This document shows positions 36,140 through 44,154 of a stretch of DNA of 64,000 nucleotides, one piece after another. This DNA is from Streptomyces sp. NBC_01298. GTDB lineage: Bacteria; Actinomycetota; Actinomycetes; Streptomycetales; Streptomycetaceae. Below the pieces are notes generated by a model. That model saw only the letters and a list, made by a program, of their open reading frames with translations. It was not told where the DNA came from and made no database searches. The DNA is taken from assembly GCF_035978755.1 (NCBI RefSeq), contig NZ_CP108414.1:7812001-7876000 (forward strand), written 5' to 3'. Every line of letters starts with the position of its first letter. Within the stretch, counting starts at the first letter, position 1. The translations under genes were made by a program, and so were the position numbers.

Positions 36140-37179
36140 CAGGAGTCCTTCCCGTACGTGCGCGCGGGGGTGGTGGAGGGCGGCAGGTTCTTGTTGAAGC
36201 GGGTGTCGACGAAGTCCTTGAAGACGACCTTGCCCGGGATCAGCTTCAGCTCGGTGAAGGTGTCGGCGATCTTCTGCTCGGAGGCCACGGCCGCGTCGTC
36301 CACGGCGACCGGCACCCGGGTGCCGTTGCTCCGCTTCACCGCGTCGAAGGCCACCTCGTACGGCAGTCCCGTCTCCTTCGACCAGACCTTGGCCCACTCC
36401 TCCGGGTGCTTGAACACCCAGTCCTGGGCGCGCTGGAGACGCTCGAGGTAGTCCCCGATGGCCGTGCTCTTGGCCTCGTCGGCCAGCGCGCCGGGCGCCG
36501 CCACCTGGAAGCCGAGCCCGTTGACGATTCCCTCGCCGCTGGTCAGGACGCGGGCGCCGGAACGCAGCACCTGGGAGGTGTACGGGTCCCAGACCGCCCA
36601 GGCGTCGACCTTGCCGCTGTTGAAGGCGGCCAGCGCGTCGGCCGGCTGGAGCAGGGTGATCTGGACGTCGGCCGGGGTCAGGCCGGCCTGCTGGAGGCTC
36701 GCGATCAGCTGGAAGTGGGCCGAACTGCCCTGCGCCACAGCGATCTTCTTGCCGCGCAGCTCGGCGGGGGTCTGGAGGGCGGAGCCCTTGGGTACGAGGA
36801 TCGCCTCGCCGGTGGAGGACCCGTGGGTGGCGCCCACCACCACGATCTTCGACTTGGCGGCGGCGGCGAAGACGGGCGGGGTGTTGCCTACGCCGCCGAT
36901 GTCGACGGCCTTGGCGTTGACGGCCTCCAGCAGCGGCGGCCCGGAGGTGAAGGTGGACCACTTGATCTGGTAGTCGAGCCTGTCCAGTTCACCGGCGGCC
37001 CGCAGCAGCGACTCGTAACCGCCCTTCTGGTCACCCACGTTGAGGGTGACCTTGGCGCCGCTCTTGGCGCCGTCCTTCGAACCGGAACCGGTGTCGGCGG
37101 CCGAACTGCCGCCGCAGGCGGTCAGGACCAGCGACAGCGGAAGCAGCGCGGCGAGCAGGGGCAGGGTGTGACGTCTCAT
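36139..37179 (-). CDS. ssuA: Aliphatic sulfonate ABC transporter, substrate-binding lipoprotein
   Basis: 346 residues. The lipoprotein signal ends in a lipobox LVLTAC (Cys22), so it is anchored outside the membrane. Periplasmic-binding type II fold of the SsuA/TauA group: NVGDQKGGYESLLRAAGELD, VGATHGSSTGEAILVPKGSA, VDAWAVWDPYTSQVL. It delivers sulfonates to SsuBC. Codons flanking the lipobox are normal and the length is usual. Confidence 0.94.
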   Translation of the reverse strand: MRRHTLPLLAALLPLSLVLTACGGSSAADTGSGSKDGAKSGAKVTLNVGDQKGGYESLLRAAGELDRLDYQIKWSTFTSGPPLLEAVNAKAVDIGGVGNTPPVFAAAAKSKIVVVGATHGSSTGEAILVPKGSALQTPAELRGKKIAVAQGSSAHFQLIASLQQAGLTPADVQITLLQPADALAAFNSGKVDAWAVWDPYTSQVLRSGARVLTSGEGIVNGLGFQVAAPGALADEAKSTAIGDYLERLQRAQDWVFKHPEEWAKVWSKETGLPYEVAFDAVKRSNGTRVPVAVDDAAVASEQKIADTFTELKLIPGKVVFKDFVDTRFNKNLPPSTTPARTYGKDS

Positions 37180-37244
37180 GTCGCTTCTCTTCGATCTCTC
37201 GTACGGGAATCAGGGCGGGGAAGGCGGAGGGGGTCGGTCGGAGC

Positions 37245-38030
37245 TCAGCTGACGCCGAGCTCGGCCAGCAGCCGGGCCCGCAGCGCGGCGAACCCGGGGT
37301 CGCCGACCGAGCGCGGCCGCTCCAGCTGGACCTCGGTGTCGTGGGCGATGCGGCCCTCGTCCATCACGAGCACGCGGTCGGCCAGCAGCACCGCCTCGTC
37401 GACGTCGTGCGTGACCAGCAGCACCGCGCAGCCGCGCCGCTGCCACAGCTCGGCGACCAGTCGCTGGGCATTGATCCGGGTCAGCGCGTCGAGCGCGCCG
37501 AACGGCTCGTCCAGCAGCAGCAGATCGGGCTCCCGGACCAGGGCGCGGGCCAGGGAGGCCCGCTGCGCCTCGCCGCCGGACAGGGTCTTCGGCCAGGCAT
37601 CGGTCCGGTGTTCCAGCCCGACCTCGGCCAACGCCCGCTCCGCTCGGTCCCGTTCGGGGCGCCCGGGCAGGCCGAGCAGTACATTGCGCCAGACCTTCTT
37701 CCAGGGCATCAGCCGGGGAGCCTGGAAGGCCACCGCCCGGCGCTCGGGCACCAGGACCTCGCCCTCGATCTCCCGGTCCAGACCGGCGAGCACCCGCAGC
37801 AGGGTGGACTTCCCGCAGCCGCTGCGGCCGAGGAGCACGGTGAACTGACCGGCCCGCAAGGTCAGATCGAGTCCGTCGATGGCGGCCCGGCCGTCGAAGG
37901 ACCGGGTCAGGCCCCGGACCCGTACGGCGGTATCGGCCGGGTCGCTCGGGTTGGTCGGGTCGGTCGGGTCCGCCGTGACGGTGCCGGTGGCGGCGGCAGC
38001 GGTCACTGGCCGGTGAAGGTCGGTCGCCAT
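37245..38030 (-). CDS. ssuB: Aliphatic sulfonate ABC transporter, ATPase
   Basis: 261 residues from the ATG at 38030, weak AAAGG upstream. A GTG at 38006 (253 residues) overlaps the ssuC stop as GTGA and is an equally good start. Walker A LLGRSGCGKST, Q-loop VAFQAPRLMPWKKVWRN, signature LSGGEAQRASLARAL, Walker B LLLLDEPFGALD, H-loop VTHDVDEA: a complete importer ATPase of the SsuB/TauB type. It energises sulfonate uptake. Confidence 0.93.
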   Translation of the reverse strand: MATDLHRPVTAAAATGTVTADPTDPTNPSDPADTAVRVRGLTRSFDGRAAIDGLDLTLRAGQFTVLLGRSGCGKSTLLRVLAGLDREIEGEVLVPERRAVAFQAPRLMPWKKVWRNVLLGLPGRPERDRAERALAEVGLEHRTDAWPKTLSGGEAQRASLARALVREPDLLLLDEPFGALDALTRINAQRLVAELWQRRGCAVLLVTHDVDEAVLLADRVLVMDEGRIAHDTEVQLERPRSVGDPGFAALRARLLAELGVS

Positions 38031-38878
38031 TGCAGCAGCAGCCTTTCGAGAGCGCGGACGATGAGGTCGGCGGTGAGGCCGAGGAAGGCGTAGACGACGA
38101 GGCAGACGACGATGACGTCCGTGCGGAAGAACTCGCGGGCCTGGTTCATCAGGAACCCGATCCCGGCATCGGCGTTGATGGACTCCCCGAACACCAGGGC
38201 CAGCCAGCCGGTGGCGAGGGAGTACCGCAGCCCGGTCATGAACCCGGGCAGCGCGCCGGGCAGCACCACGTGCCGTACCAGGCCCCAACGGCCCAGCCCC
38301 AATGCCCTGCCCGCTTCGATGAGTTGCTCGTCCACTCCGCGGATTCCGGCGTACACGTTCAGGTACAGGTGGAAGGCCGTTCCGAGGGCGATGAGCGCCA
38401 CCTTCGGCGCCTCCCCGATGCCCATCCAGATGATGAACAGCGGGATGAGCCCCACCCAGGGCACGGTGCGCAGCATCTGCACGCTCGCGTCGATCAGGTC
38501 CTCGCCCAGCCGCGAGAGCCCGGACAGCAGCGCCAGTACCGTCCCCACCGTGCCGCCCAGGACCAGGCCGATCGCCACGCGCTGGAGCGACACCCCCATC
38601 GCGGCGGGTAGGGTGCCGTCCCCGATCAGGCCGGCGGCGGCGCGCGCGATGGTCGAGGGCGGTGCGAGCACGTCGGCGGGCAACCAGCCCAGGCTGCTGG
38701 CCAGTTGCCACGCGGCCAGGAGCAGGAGCGGTCCGATGGTGCGCCGTACCCAGCGGGGCGGGGAGCGCCGTTTCGCCGAGGCGGGTACGACGGGTACGAG
38801 TACGGGGGCGGCGCCGACCGAGTGCACGGATGCTCTTTTGACGGATATATCCGGTCGAGCATGGCTGGTGAGAGTCAT
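38003..38878 (-). CDS. ssuC: Aliphatic sulfonate ABC transporter, permease
   Basis: 291 residues from the ATG at 38878, with GGAG 6 nt upstream (GGAGCACCC). About six membrane helices and the cytoplasmic EAA loop (EAGRALGLGRWGLVRHVVLPGALPGF) that docks to SsuB. First structural gene after the leader peptide; the order is ssuC-ssuB-ssuA-ssuD-monooxygenase. The 257-nt gap to the leader ORF is a structured 5' untranslated region. Confidence 0.92.
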   Translation of the reverse strand: MTLTSHARPDISVKRASVHSVGAAPVLVPVVPASAKRRSPPRWVRRTIGPLLLLAAWQLASSLGWLPADVLAPPSTIARAAAGLIGDGTLPAAMGVSLQRVAIGLVLGGTVGTVLALLSGLSRLGEDLIDASVQMLRTVPWVGLIPLFIIWMGIGEAPKVALIALGTAFHLYLNVYAGIRGVDEQLIEAGRALGLGRWGLVRHVVLPGALPGFMTGLRYSLATGWLALVFGESINADAGIGFLMNQAREFFRTDVIVVCLVVYAFLGLTADLIVRALERLLLQWRPTFTGQ

Positions 38879-38971
38879 GGGTGCTCCACGGAAGGGGAGA
38901 GGGAGGGGAGGTCCGGGGGGTGGGGCAGGAGGAAGCGCACGCCCGTCGGCCTCCACGCCCATCGGCCCCAC

Positions 38972-38987
38972 CCGCCGTGTACGGCGG
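38972..38987 (-). promoter_or_regulatory. Hairpin in ssu 5' UTR
   Basis: Perfect 6-bp stem CCGCCG/CGGCGG with a 4-nt loop, about 94 nt upstream of the ssuC start. No U-run follows it in the transcript, so a terminator role is uncertain. Confidence 0.45.
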
Positions 38988-39100
38988 CGGAGTTCGTGGG
39001 GCAGCGGGGGTACGGAGGGCCGGAGCCGCCGGAGGCGCCGGAGCCCGGGCCGCGGAGGGCCGGGGCTCAGGGGATCAGCGGATCAGGGCGTGCGAAAGGA

Positions 39101-39115
39101 GAGCGCGGAGCGCTC
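39101..39115 (-). terminator. Candidate attenuator hairpin of the ssu leader
   Basis: Perfect inverted repeat GAGCGC-TCC-GCGCTC on the minus strand, 20 nt after the leader ORF stop, followed by a short pyrimidine run (TCCTTT). It contains a CCGCG that is complementary to the 3' arm of the upstream hairpin, which allows a mutually exclusive pairing as in amino acid attenuators. The short U-run makes termination strength uncertain. Confidence 0.5.
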
Positions 39116-39135
39116 GTGTCACAGGTGAAAGGGCG

Positions 39136-39219
39136 TCAGCAGCCGCGACAACACGCGGCGGAGGCCACCCGCAGCAGGTCGATGTGACCGCGCGTGGTGA
39201 GCATGACTGAACGCAACAT
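39136..39219 (-). CDS. Cysteine-containing leader peptide of the ssu operon
   Basis: 27 residues, MLRSVMLTTRGHIDLLRVASA then ACCRGC and stop. The H-[IV]-D-L-x-R-V-x-S-A-x-C pattern is that of the leader peptides found before sulfur-assimilation operons in Streptomyces. Adjacent Cys codons (TGT TGT) and a last Cys codon precede the stop. The ATG at 39219 lies exactly 7 nt after a TAAGTT -10 box and has no ribosome site, so translation is probably leaderless. The expected role is sensing Cys-tRNA supply by ribosome stalling to control ssuCBAD. In-frame ATGs at 39237 and 39204 are less likely starts. Confidence 0.75.
   Translation of the reverse strand: MLRSVMLTTRGHIDLLRVASAACCRGC
39142..39159 (-). 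promoter_or_regulatory. Hairpin with the Cys codons as its loop
   Basis: Perfect 6-bp stem GCCGCG/CGCGGC whose 6-nt loop is exactly the TGTTGT Cys-Cys codon pair of the leader peptide. A ribosome stalled there would melt the stem and free its 3' arm (CGCGG) to pair with CCGCG in the downstream hairpin at 39101-39115. Confidence 0.6.
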
Positions 39220-39226
39220 GCGGCGA

Positions 39227-39255
39227 AACTTAGCCATTCGCCCGCGCCGGGTCAA
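39227..39255 (-). promoter_or_regulatory. Promoter of the ssu leader/operon
   Basis: On the minus strand, TTGACC (39250-39255) is separated by exactly 17 nt from TAAGTT (39227-39232), a near-consensus housekeeping sigma promoter. The predicted start is 7-8 nt downstream, at the leader ATG. Confidence 0.75.
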
Positions 39256-39305
39256 TGGCGTCTCGCGCTCTGGGACGGCGATCTCTCCCGCCGGGACGAG
39301 ATCGG

Positions 39306-40673
39306 TCAGGGGCGGTGTGCGCGGAGGGTGGCCAGGACCGGGTCGCGGGGCTGGAGGGTGAGGCCCGGGAGGACCCTCGCGCGGGTCGGGCCGCTGTCCA
39401 GGTGGAAGCGCTGGGCCACGACGGCCAGCACCAGAGCGGCCTCGACGAGGGCGAAGCGGGCGCCCAGGCAGGCGCGCGGGCCGCCGCCGAAGGGGAACCA
39501 GGCGTGCTCCGGGATCTGGTGGGCGGCGGTCCCTTCGGCGGACCACCGCTCGGGGCGGAAGGCCTCCGGCTCCGGGAACCAGCGCGCGTCCCGGTGCATC
39601 GACCACGGGCTGATCCACACCGACAGGCCGGCCGGGATCGGACGGCCGCCGAGCGTGGCGCCTTCCCCGGCCACCGCGGAGAGCAGCCAGATCGGCGGGT
39701 AGATCCGCAGCGCTTCCTTGACCACCTGCTGGGTCCAGGGCAGCCGCGCGTAGTCCTCGTACGTCGGCAGCCGGCCGCCGAGCACCCGGTCCAGCTCCTC
39801 CGTCAGCCGCGCGCGGGCCTCCGGTGCCCCCGAGAGCAACTGCCAGGCCCAGGTCAAGGTGGTCGACGTGGTCTCGTGGCCGCCGATGTAGAGGGTGATC
39901 GACTCGTCCCGCAGCTCCGTGCGCGACAGTGGCGCGCCGTTCTCGTCGCGGGCGGAGAGAAGCCTGCTGAGGAGGTCGTCCCGCTCCTCGGCGGCCGCCG
40001 AGGCCGCCTCGTGCTCCCGTATGACGTGCTCGATCTCGCGGTCGAGCACGTCCACGGCCGCCCGCATCCGGCGCCGGCCCGGAGTCTGGACCCAGGGCGG
40101 CAGGAACATCGTCACGCCCCGGAACTCGGCGCTGAGTTCGCGCTGCGCGGTGGCCATGGCCGCGCTGATGGGCGCCTCCCGGCCGGCGGCGTCGCTCCCG
40201 AACAGGGTCCGCACCGCGATGCGTTGGGTGAGTCCGGCCATCTCCCGGTGCACATCGATCCGCGCGCCGTCGCTCCAGCGGGAGACCAGCGCGTCGGTGC
40301 ACTCCACCATCGTGCCGGCGTACGAGCGCACTTGGCGCGGGCGTACCGAGGGCTGGACCAGGGCCCGCTTGCGCCGCCAGTCCTCGCCGGTGGCCACGAC
40401 CACCCCATTGCCCAGCAACTGACGGAACGCCCAGCCCAGTTCGGTCGGGCTGAAGGTGGACTCCACCGCGCCGAGCAGCTCGCCGGCGTGCTCCGGCCGC
40501 GAGACCAGGACGTTGCGCTGCGGGCCGAGTGCCCAGGGCACCCAGTCCCCGTACTCGTCGCGCAGCGACTCGAAGAAGGCCAGCGGATCGCGGGCGAAGG
40601 CGGGCAGGTTCCCCACCAGGGGCCAGCGGCGCGGTCCGCGCTCGGAGCCCGGGGGCGTCAGGGTGGCGGTCAC
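39306..40673 (-). CDS. Cytochrome P450
   Basis: 455 residues from a GTG at 40673; the ribosome site is weak. I-helix IGGHETTSTTL, K-helix ExxR in VVKEALRIYPP, PERW block FRPERWSAE, and the heme loop FGGGPRACLGAR with the Cys ligand near residue 400. All catalytic elements are intact. The sequence type is nearer to the CYP4/CYP102-like fatty-acid hydroxylase group than to macrolide P450s, so lipid hydroxylation is a reasonable guess. No ferredoxin gene is adjacent. It ends 50 nt before the ssu promoter. Confidence 0.93.
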   Translation of the reverse strand: MTATLTPPGSERGPRRWPLVGNLPAFARDPLAFFESLRDEYGDWVPWALGPQRNVLVSRPEHAGELLGAVESTFSPTELGWAFRQLLGNGVVVATGEDWRRKRALVQPSVRPRQVRSYAGTMVECTDALVSRWSDGARIDVHREMAGLTQRIAVRTLFGSDAAGREAPISAAMATAQRELSAEFRGVTMFLPPWVQTPGRRRMRAAVDVLDREIEHVIREHEAASAAAEERDDLLSRLLSARDENGAPLSRTELRDESITLYIGGHETTSTTLTWAWQLLSGAPEARARLTEELDRVLGGRLPTYEDYARLPWTQQVVKEALRIYPPIWLLSAVAGEGATLGGRPIPAGLSVWISPWSMHRDARWFPEPEAFRPERWSAEGTAAHQIPEHAWFPFGGGPRACLGARFALVEAALVLAVVAQRFHLDSGPTRARVLPGLTLQPRDPVLATLRAHRP

Positions 40674-40814
40674 CCCGGCATGGTGACAGCGCCGCCGCCA
40701 GGACGCCAGAGCACGTCAGGGCGCGCCGAAGCGTGCCGGGCCCCGGGCCGTCGGCGAAGACCGTCGGCGACGACTGGCGGCGAAGACCCCCGGGCCCGGG
40801 GCCGTCCGGACGGC

Positions 40815-41492
40815 TCAGGCCGCCTGCGCGGCGGTCAGCCAGCTGTAGGCGCTCTCCGCGCTGAACTCCGCCTGCCCGGAGGGGAAGAGCAGTCCGGCCG
40901 CCGCGAAGGCCGGGTCGTCGGCCATGGCCGCCACGTACGGGATCGCCACGCACCGCATGCCCGCCGCCCGGGCGGCCAGAGCGCCCGGCGCCGCGTCCTC
41001 CACGACCACGCAGTCGGCGGGCTCCGCGCCCAGCCGGCGCGCCGCCTCCAGGAACACGTCCGGGGCGGGCTTGCCCTGCGCGACCTCCTCGGCGGAGACC
41101 ACCGTGGTCAGCAGCGCGTCCAGCCCGGTGCCCGCCAGGACCGCGTCGATCGCCTCGAGCGAGGAACCCGAGGCCACCGCCATCGGGACGCCCTCGGAGT
41201 GCAGCCGCCGCACGAACGCGCGCATCTCGGGGTAGGCCTCGGTGTGGGTCCGGGCCAGCTCCAGATAGGCGGCGTTCTGCTCGGCGAGCAGCTGCTCCAC
41301 CGGCGCCGTGATCCCGTACTCGTCCCGGAGGATCTCCAGGGTTTCCAGGGTGCCGATGCCGATGTACCGGGCGTGCTGCTCCCAGGTGAAATCGGGGACG
41401 CCGTGGCGCTCGAGGGTGCGCCGCCCGGACTCGTAGTAGTTCGGCTCGCTGTCCACGAGGGTGCCGTCGAGATCGAATATGACGGAGATCAT
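40815..41492 (-). CDS. HAD-superfamily hydrolase (beta-phosphoglucomutase/phosphatase-like)
   Basis: 225 residues from the ATG at 41492. Motif I FDLDGTLVDSE (Asp7, Asp9), a helical cap, motif II VASGSSLEAI, motif III Lys in AQGKPAPDVFLEAA and motif IV VVEDAAPGALAARAAGM. This is a typical sugar-phosphate phosphatase or phosphoglucomutase of the subfamily IA. The substrate is not predictable. It lies 76 nt downstream of the Lrp gene on the same strand. Confidence 0.9.
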   Translation of the reverse strand: MISVIFDLDGTLVDSEPNYYESGRRTLERHGVPDFTWEQHARYIGIGTLETLEILRDEYGITAPVEQLLAEQNAAYLELARTHTEAYPEMRAFVRRLHSEGVPMAVASGSSLEAIDAVLAGTGLDALLTTVVSAEEVAQGKPAPDVFLEAARRLGAEPADCVVVEDAAPGALAARAAGMRCVAIPYVAAMADDPAFAAAGLLFPSGQAEFSAESAYSWLTAAQAA

Positions 41493-41568
41493 CCGTTGTG
41501 CCCGTCCTGCCGGTGCCGGTCCTGCCGGTGCCTGTCCTGTTCCTGTCCCGTCCATCTTGTCAGCATTT

Positions 41569-42048
41569 CTAGCGTTTCCGCGCCGCCCGTCCCACGGACT
41601 CGACCAGGGGGAGGAGCCGGTGCGGGACCCGCTCGCGCAGTGCGACCTCGGTACGGGTGCGCACCACGCCGGGCAGCCGGATCAGCCGCTGGATGACGTC
41701 CTCCAGATGCGCGTTGTCCCGCGCGGCCACCCGGGTCAGCAGGTCCCCGCCGCCGGTGATGGAGAAGGCCTCGATGATCTCCGGTACGGAGGCCAGCGCG
41801 TCGCCGACCTCGTCCAGGTGCCCCTGGGTGACCTCGATGTGCACGAAGGCCAGGACCGGATGCCCGAGGGCGGCGGGGGAGAGCGCCGGCCCGGTCCCGG
41901 TGATCACCCCGGTGCGCTCCAGCCGGTCGATCCGGGCCTGGAGGGTGCCGCGCGCGACGCCGAGGATCCGGGCGTACTCCCGGACGCTGGTGCGCGGCTG
42001 CTCGATCAGCAGGCGCAGGATCCGTGTGTCGAGCTCGTCCACCGCCAT
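41569..42048 (-). CDS. Lrp/AsnC-family transcriptional regulator
   Basis: 159 residues from the ATG at 42048. N-terminal AsnC helix-turn-helix (LDTRILRLLIEQPRTSVREYARILGVARGTLQARIDRLERTGVI) and a C-terminal RAM ligand-binding domain (VLAFVHIEVTQG; AFSITGGGDLLTRVAARD). It likely binds an amino acid and regulates nearby or amino acid genes. The lipid operon ends 44 nt upstream on the same strand, so read-through is possible. Confidence 0.93.
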   Translation of the reverse strand: MAVDELDTRILRLLIEQPRTSVREYARILGVARGTLQARIDRLERTGVITGTGPALSPAALGHPVLAFVHIEVTQGHLDEVGDALASVPEIIEAFSITGGGDLLTRVAARDNAHLEDVIQRLIRLPGVVRTRTEVALRERVPHRLLPLVESVGRAARKR

Positions 42049-42091
42049 GCCGCGACTGTACCAACGCGTCCCGATATCGGTAGGTGGCCGA

Positions 42092-42898
42092 TCACACCCG
42101 CTCCGACCCGCCATGACGGCGCGGCCGGCGGGGCGGCAGCGGCAGGAAACCGCTGGTACGGGCCCGGTAGGCGGCGTAGCCGGGCCGGTCCGCCATGTGC
42201 CGCTCCAGCAGCCGCTTCCCGCTGCCGCCGATCAGCAGGTACGACATCACGAGCGGGGAGACCACCGACACCGCCACCGCGCCGCCCGAGGTCCAGGCGG
42301 TCAGCGACAGCCCCCACCACACGCAGAAGTCGCCGAAGTAGTTCGGGTGCCGGGTCCAGGACCACAGGCCCCGGTCCATGATCCGCTCCCGGTTCGCGGG
42401 ATCGGCCTTGAAGCGGGCCAGCTGGTGGTCGCCGACCGCCTCGAAGAGCAGCCCGCACAGCCACAGCGCCGTGCCCGCCACCGCCAGGGCCCCGGGCCGC
42501 CCGGTCGCGTACGCGGCCGCCTGCACGGGCAGCGAGACCAGCCAGACCAGGCCCGCCTGGAGCAGGTAGACCATGCGCAGCGCGTACAGGTCGCGGCGGC
42601 CCGGAGCCTTGGCGAGCATCCGTTGGTAGCGCGGGTCCTCGCCGTGGCCCCGGCCCCGCCACGCGATGTGCCCGGCCAGCCGCAGGCCCCACACCACCGC
42701 CAGGACCGCCGGGAGCGGGTGCCGGCCGCCCGACTGCGCGTACGTGGCCACCGCGACGGCCACGAAGCCCAGGCCCCAGGCCACGTCCACCCCGCGGTGC
42801 CGGCGCAGCCGGACCCCGACGGCGAAGGCGGCCAGCATCACGGCGAGGGCCGCCCCCGCCGAGACGGCCAGGTTGAGCCCGAAGGCGCCCCAGTTCAC
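42092..42898 (-). CDS. DUF1295 membrane protein (steroid 5-alpha-reductase/isoprenylcysteine methyltransferase-like)
   Basis: 268 residues from a GTG at 42898 that overlaps the fatty acid methylase stop as GTGA. Six to seven membrane helices. The C-terminal NRERIMDRGLWSWTRHPNYFGDFCVWWGL block is the DUF1295/ICMT-like signature that binds NADPH or SAM. Last gene of a four-gene operon with overlapping ends, so it probably acts on the same lipid as the others, for example as a reductase. Reaction not established. Confidence 0.88.
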   Translation of the reverse strand: MNWGAFGLNLAVSAGAALAVMLAAFAVGVRLRRHRGVDVAWGLGFVAVAVATYAQSGGRHPLPAVLAVVWGLRLAGHIAWRGRGHGEDPRYQRMLAKAPGRRDLYALRMVYLLQAGLVWLVSLPVQAAAYATGRPGALAVAGTALWLCGLLFEAVGDHQLARFKADPANRERIMDRGLWSWTRHPNYFGDFCVWWGLSLTAWTSGGAVAVSVVSPLVMSYLLIGGSGKRLLERHMADRPGYAAYRARTSGFLPLPPRRPRRHGGSERV

Positions 42899-44154
42899 CG
42901 GGCACCACCGCCCGCGGCGAGCCCCTCCGGGGCCGAGCGCGTCAGCAGGAACTGGTGCACGTCCAGGTAGCCCGAGGCGAAGCCGGCCTCGCAGTAGGCC
43001 AGGTAGAAGGTCCACATCCGCCGGAACGTGGCGTCGAAGCCCAGCTCCGCCACCCGGTCCGCCCGCTCGGCGAAGCGCTCCCGCCACAGCCGCAGCGTCT
43101 GCGCGTAGTGGGCCCCGTAGGCCGTGGAGCGGGTCACGCGCAGTCCGGTGTGCGAGCGCGCCGTCTCCTCCACCACCCGCACCGACGGCAGCATGCCGCC
43201 GGGGAAGATGTACTTGTGGATCCAGGTGTACGTGTCCCTGGTGGCGAGCATCCGCTCGTGCGGCATGGTGATCGCCTGGAGCGCGACCCGCCCGCCGGGC
43301 GCCAGCAGCCGGTCCAGCGTGGCGAAGTACACCGGCCAGTACTCGGCGCCGACCGCCTCGATCATCTCGACGCTCACGATGGCGTCGTAGCTCCCCTCGG
43401 CCTCCCGGTAGTCGCACAGCCGCACCTCGACGCGGTCGGACAGCCCGGCGGCCGCGATCCGGCGCAGGGCCAGCTCCCGCTGCTCCCGGGAGAGGGTCAG
43501 GGTGACCACGTGCGCACCGCGCCGGGCGGCCCGGACGGCCAGCTCGCCCCAGCCCGTGCCGATCTCCAGCAGCCGGGTCCCCGGACCGGTCTCCGCCAGG
43601 TCCAGCAGCATGTCGATCTTGCGGTGCTGGGCCTCGGCGAGCAGCTCCGGGGAGGCGGGCAGGGCGGCGAACACCGCCGAGGAGTAGGTCATCGTCGAGT
43701 CGAGGAACTCGGCGAAGAGCTCGTTCGACAGGTCGTAGTGGCGCTGGATGTTCGTCCGCGAGCCGTCCGGGGTGTTGCGGTCCGAGGCCGGGTGCCGGGA
43801 GGCCCACAGGCCGCGCAGCCGCTGGAGCGGAGCCGGCACCAGCCCCGTCACGTGCCCGGCCAGGACCGTCAGGACGGCCACCGGGTCGCGTGCGTCCCAC
43901 TCCCCGGCCAGGTACGACTCGCCGAACCCGATCAGCCCCTCGGCCGCGATCCGGCGCTCGAACGCGTCGGGGTCGTACACCGCCATCGCGGGGCCGCCCC
44001 GCCCCAGGGTCCCGTCGGGGCCCATCCGGACCTGGAGCGGCAGCCGGTCCAGGGCCCGGCGGATCAGCAGCCGCCCGACGGCGGCCCTGGCCCGGGAACA
44101 GGGCGGCACCGCCGGTGCGGTGGCGGTGGTGGTGCTGGTGGTCGACGTGCTCAC
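42895..44154 (-). CDS. Cyclopropane-fatty-acyl-phospholipid synthase-family methyltransferase
   Basis: 419 residues from a GTG at 44154 overlapping the DUF1365 stop (GTGA; GGAGGG upstream). N-terminal CFA lipid-binding domain, then the SAM domain: IQRHYDLSNELFAEFLDSTMTYSSAVF, LLEIGTGWGELAVRAARRG (about residue 190), LCDYREAEGSYDAIVSVEMIEAVG. It transfers a methyl(ene) group to double bonds of phospholipid acyl chains at the membrane. In this operon context a methylated or furan-type fatty acid product is as likely as a cyclopropane. Confidence 0.92.
   Translation of the reverse strand: MSTSTTSTTTATAPAVPPCSRARAAVGRLLIRRALDRLPLQVRMGPDGTLGRGGPAMAVYDPDAFERRIAAEGLIGFGESYLAGEWDARDPVAVLTVLAGHVTGLVPAPLQRLRGLWASRHPASDRNTPDGSRTNIQRHYDLSNELFAEFLDSTMTYSSAVFAALPASPELLAEAQHRKIDMLLDLAETGPGTRLLEIGTGWGELAVRAARRGAHVVTLTLSREQRELALRRIAAAGLSDRVEVRLCDYREAEGSYDAIVSVEMIEAVGAEYWPVYFATLDRLLAPGGRVALQAITMPHERMLATRDTYTWIHKYIFPGGMLPSVRVVEETARSHTGLRVTRSTAYGAHYAQTLRLWRERFAERADRVAELGFDATFRRMWTFYLAYCEAGFASGYLDVHQFLLTRSAPEGLAAGGGAR

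Noticed and set aside
38905-39115. Alternative small plus-strand genes upstream of the ssu operon
   Set aside because: They run antisense to the structured leader, show no domain, and have no start signal.
39306-40673. P450 as the cvnE/F member of the conservon
   Set aside because: It is 25 kb from cvnD on the other strand with different neighbours.
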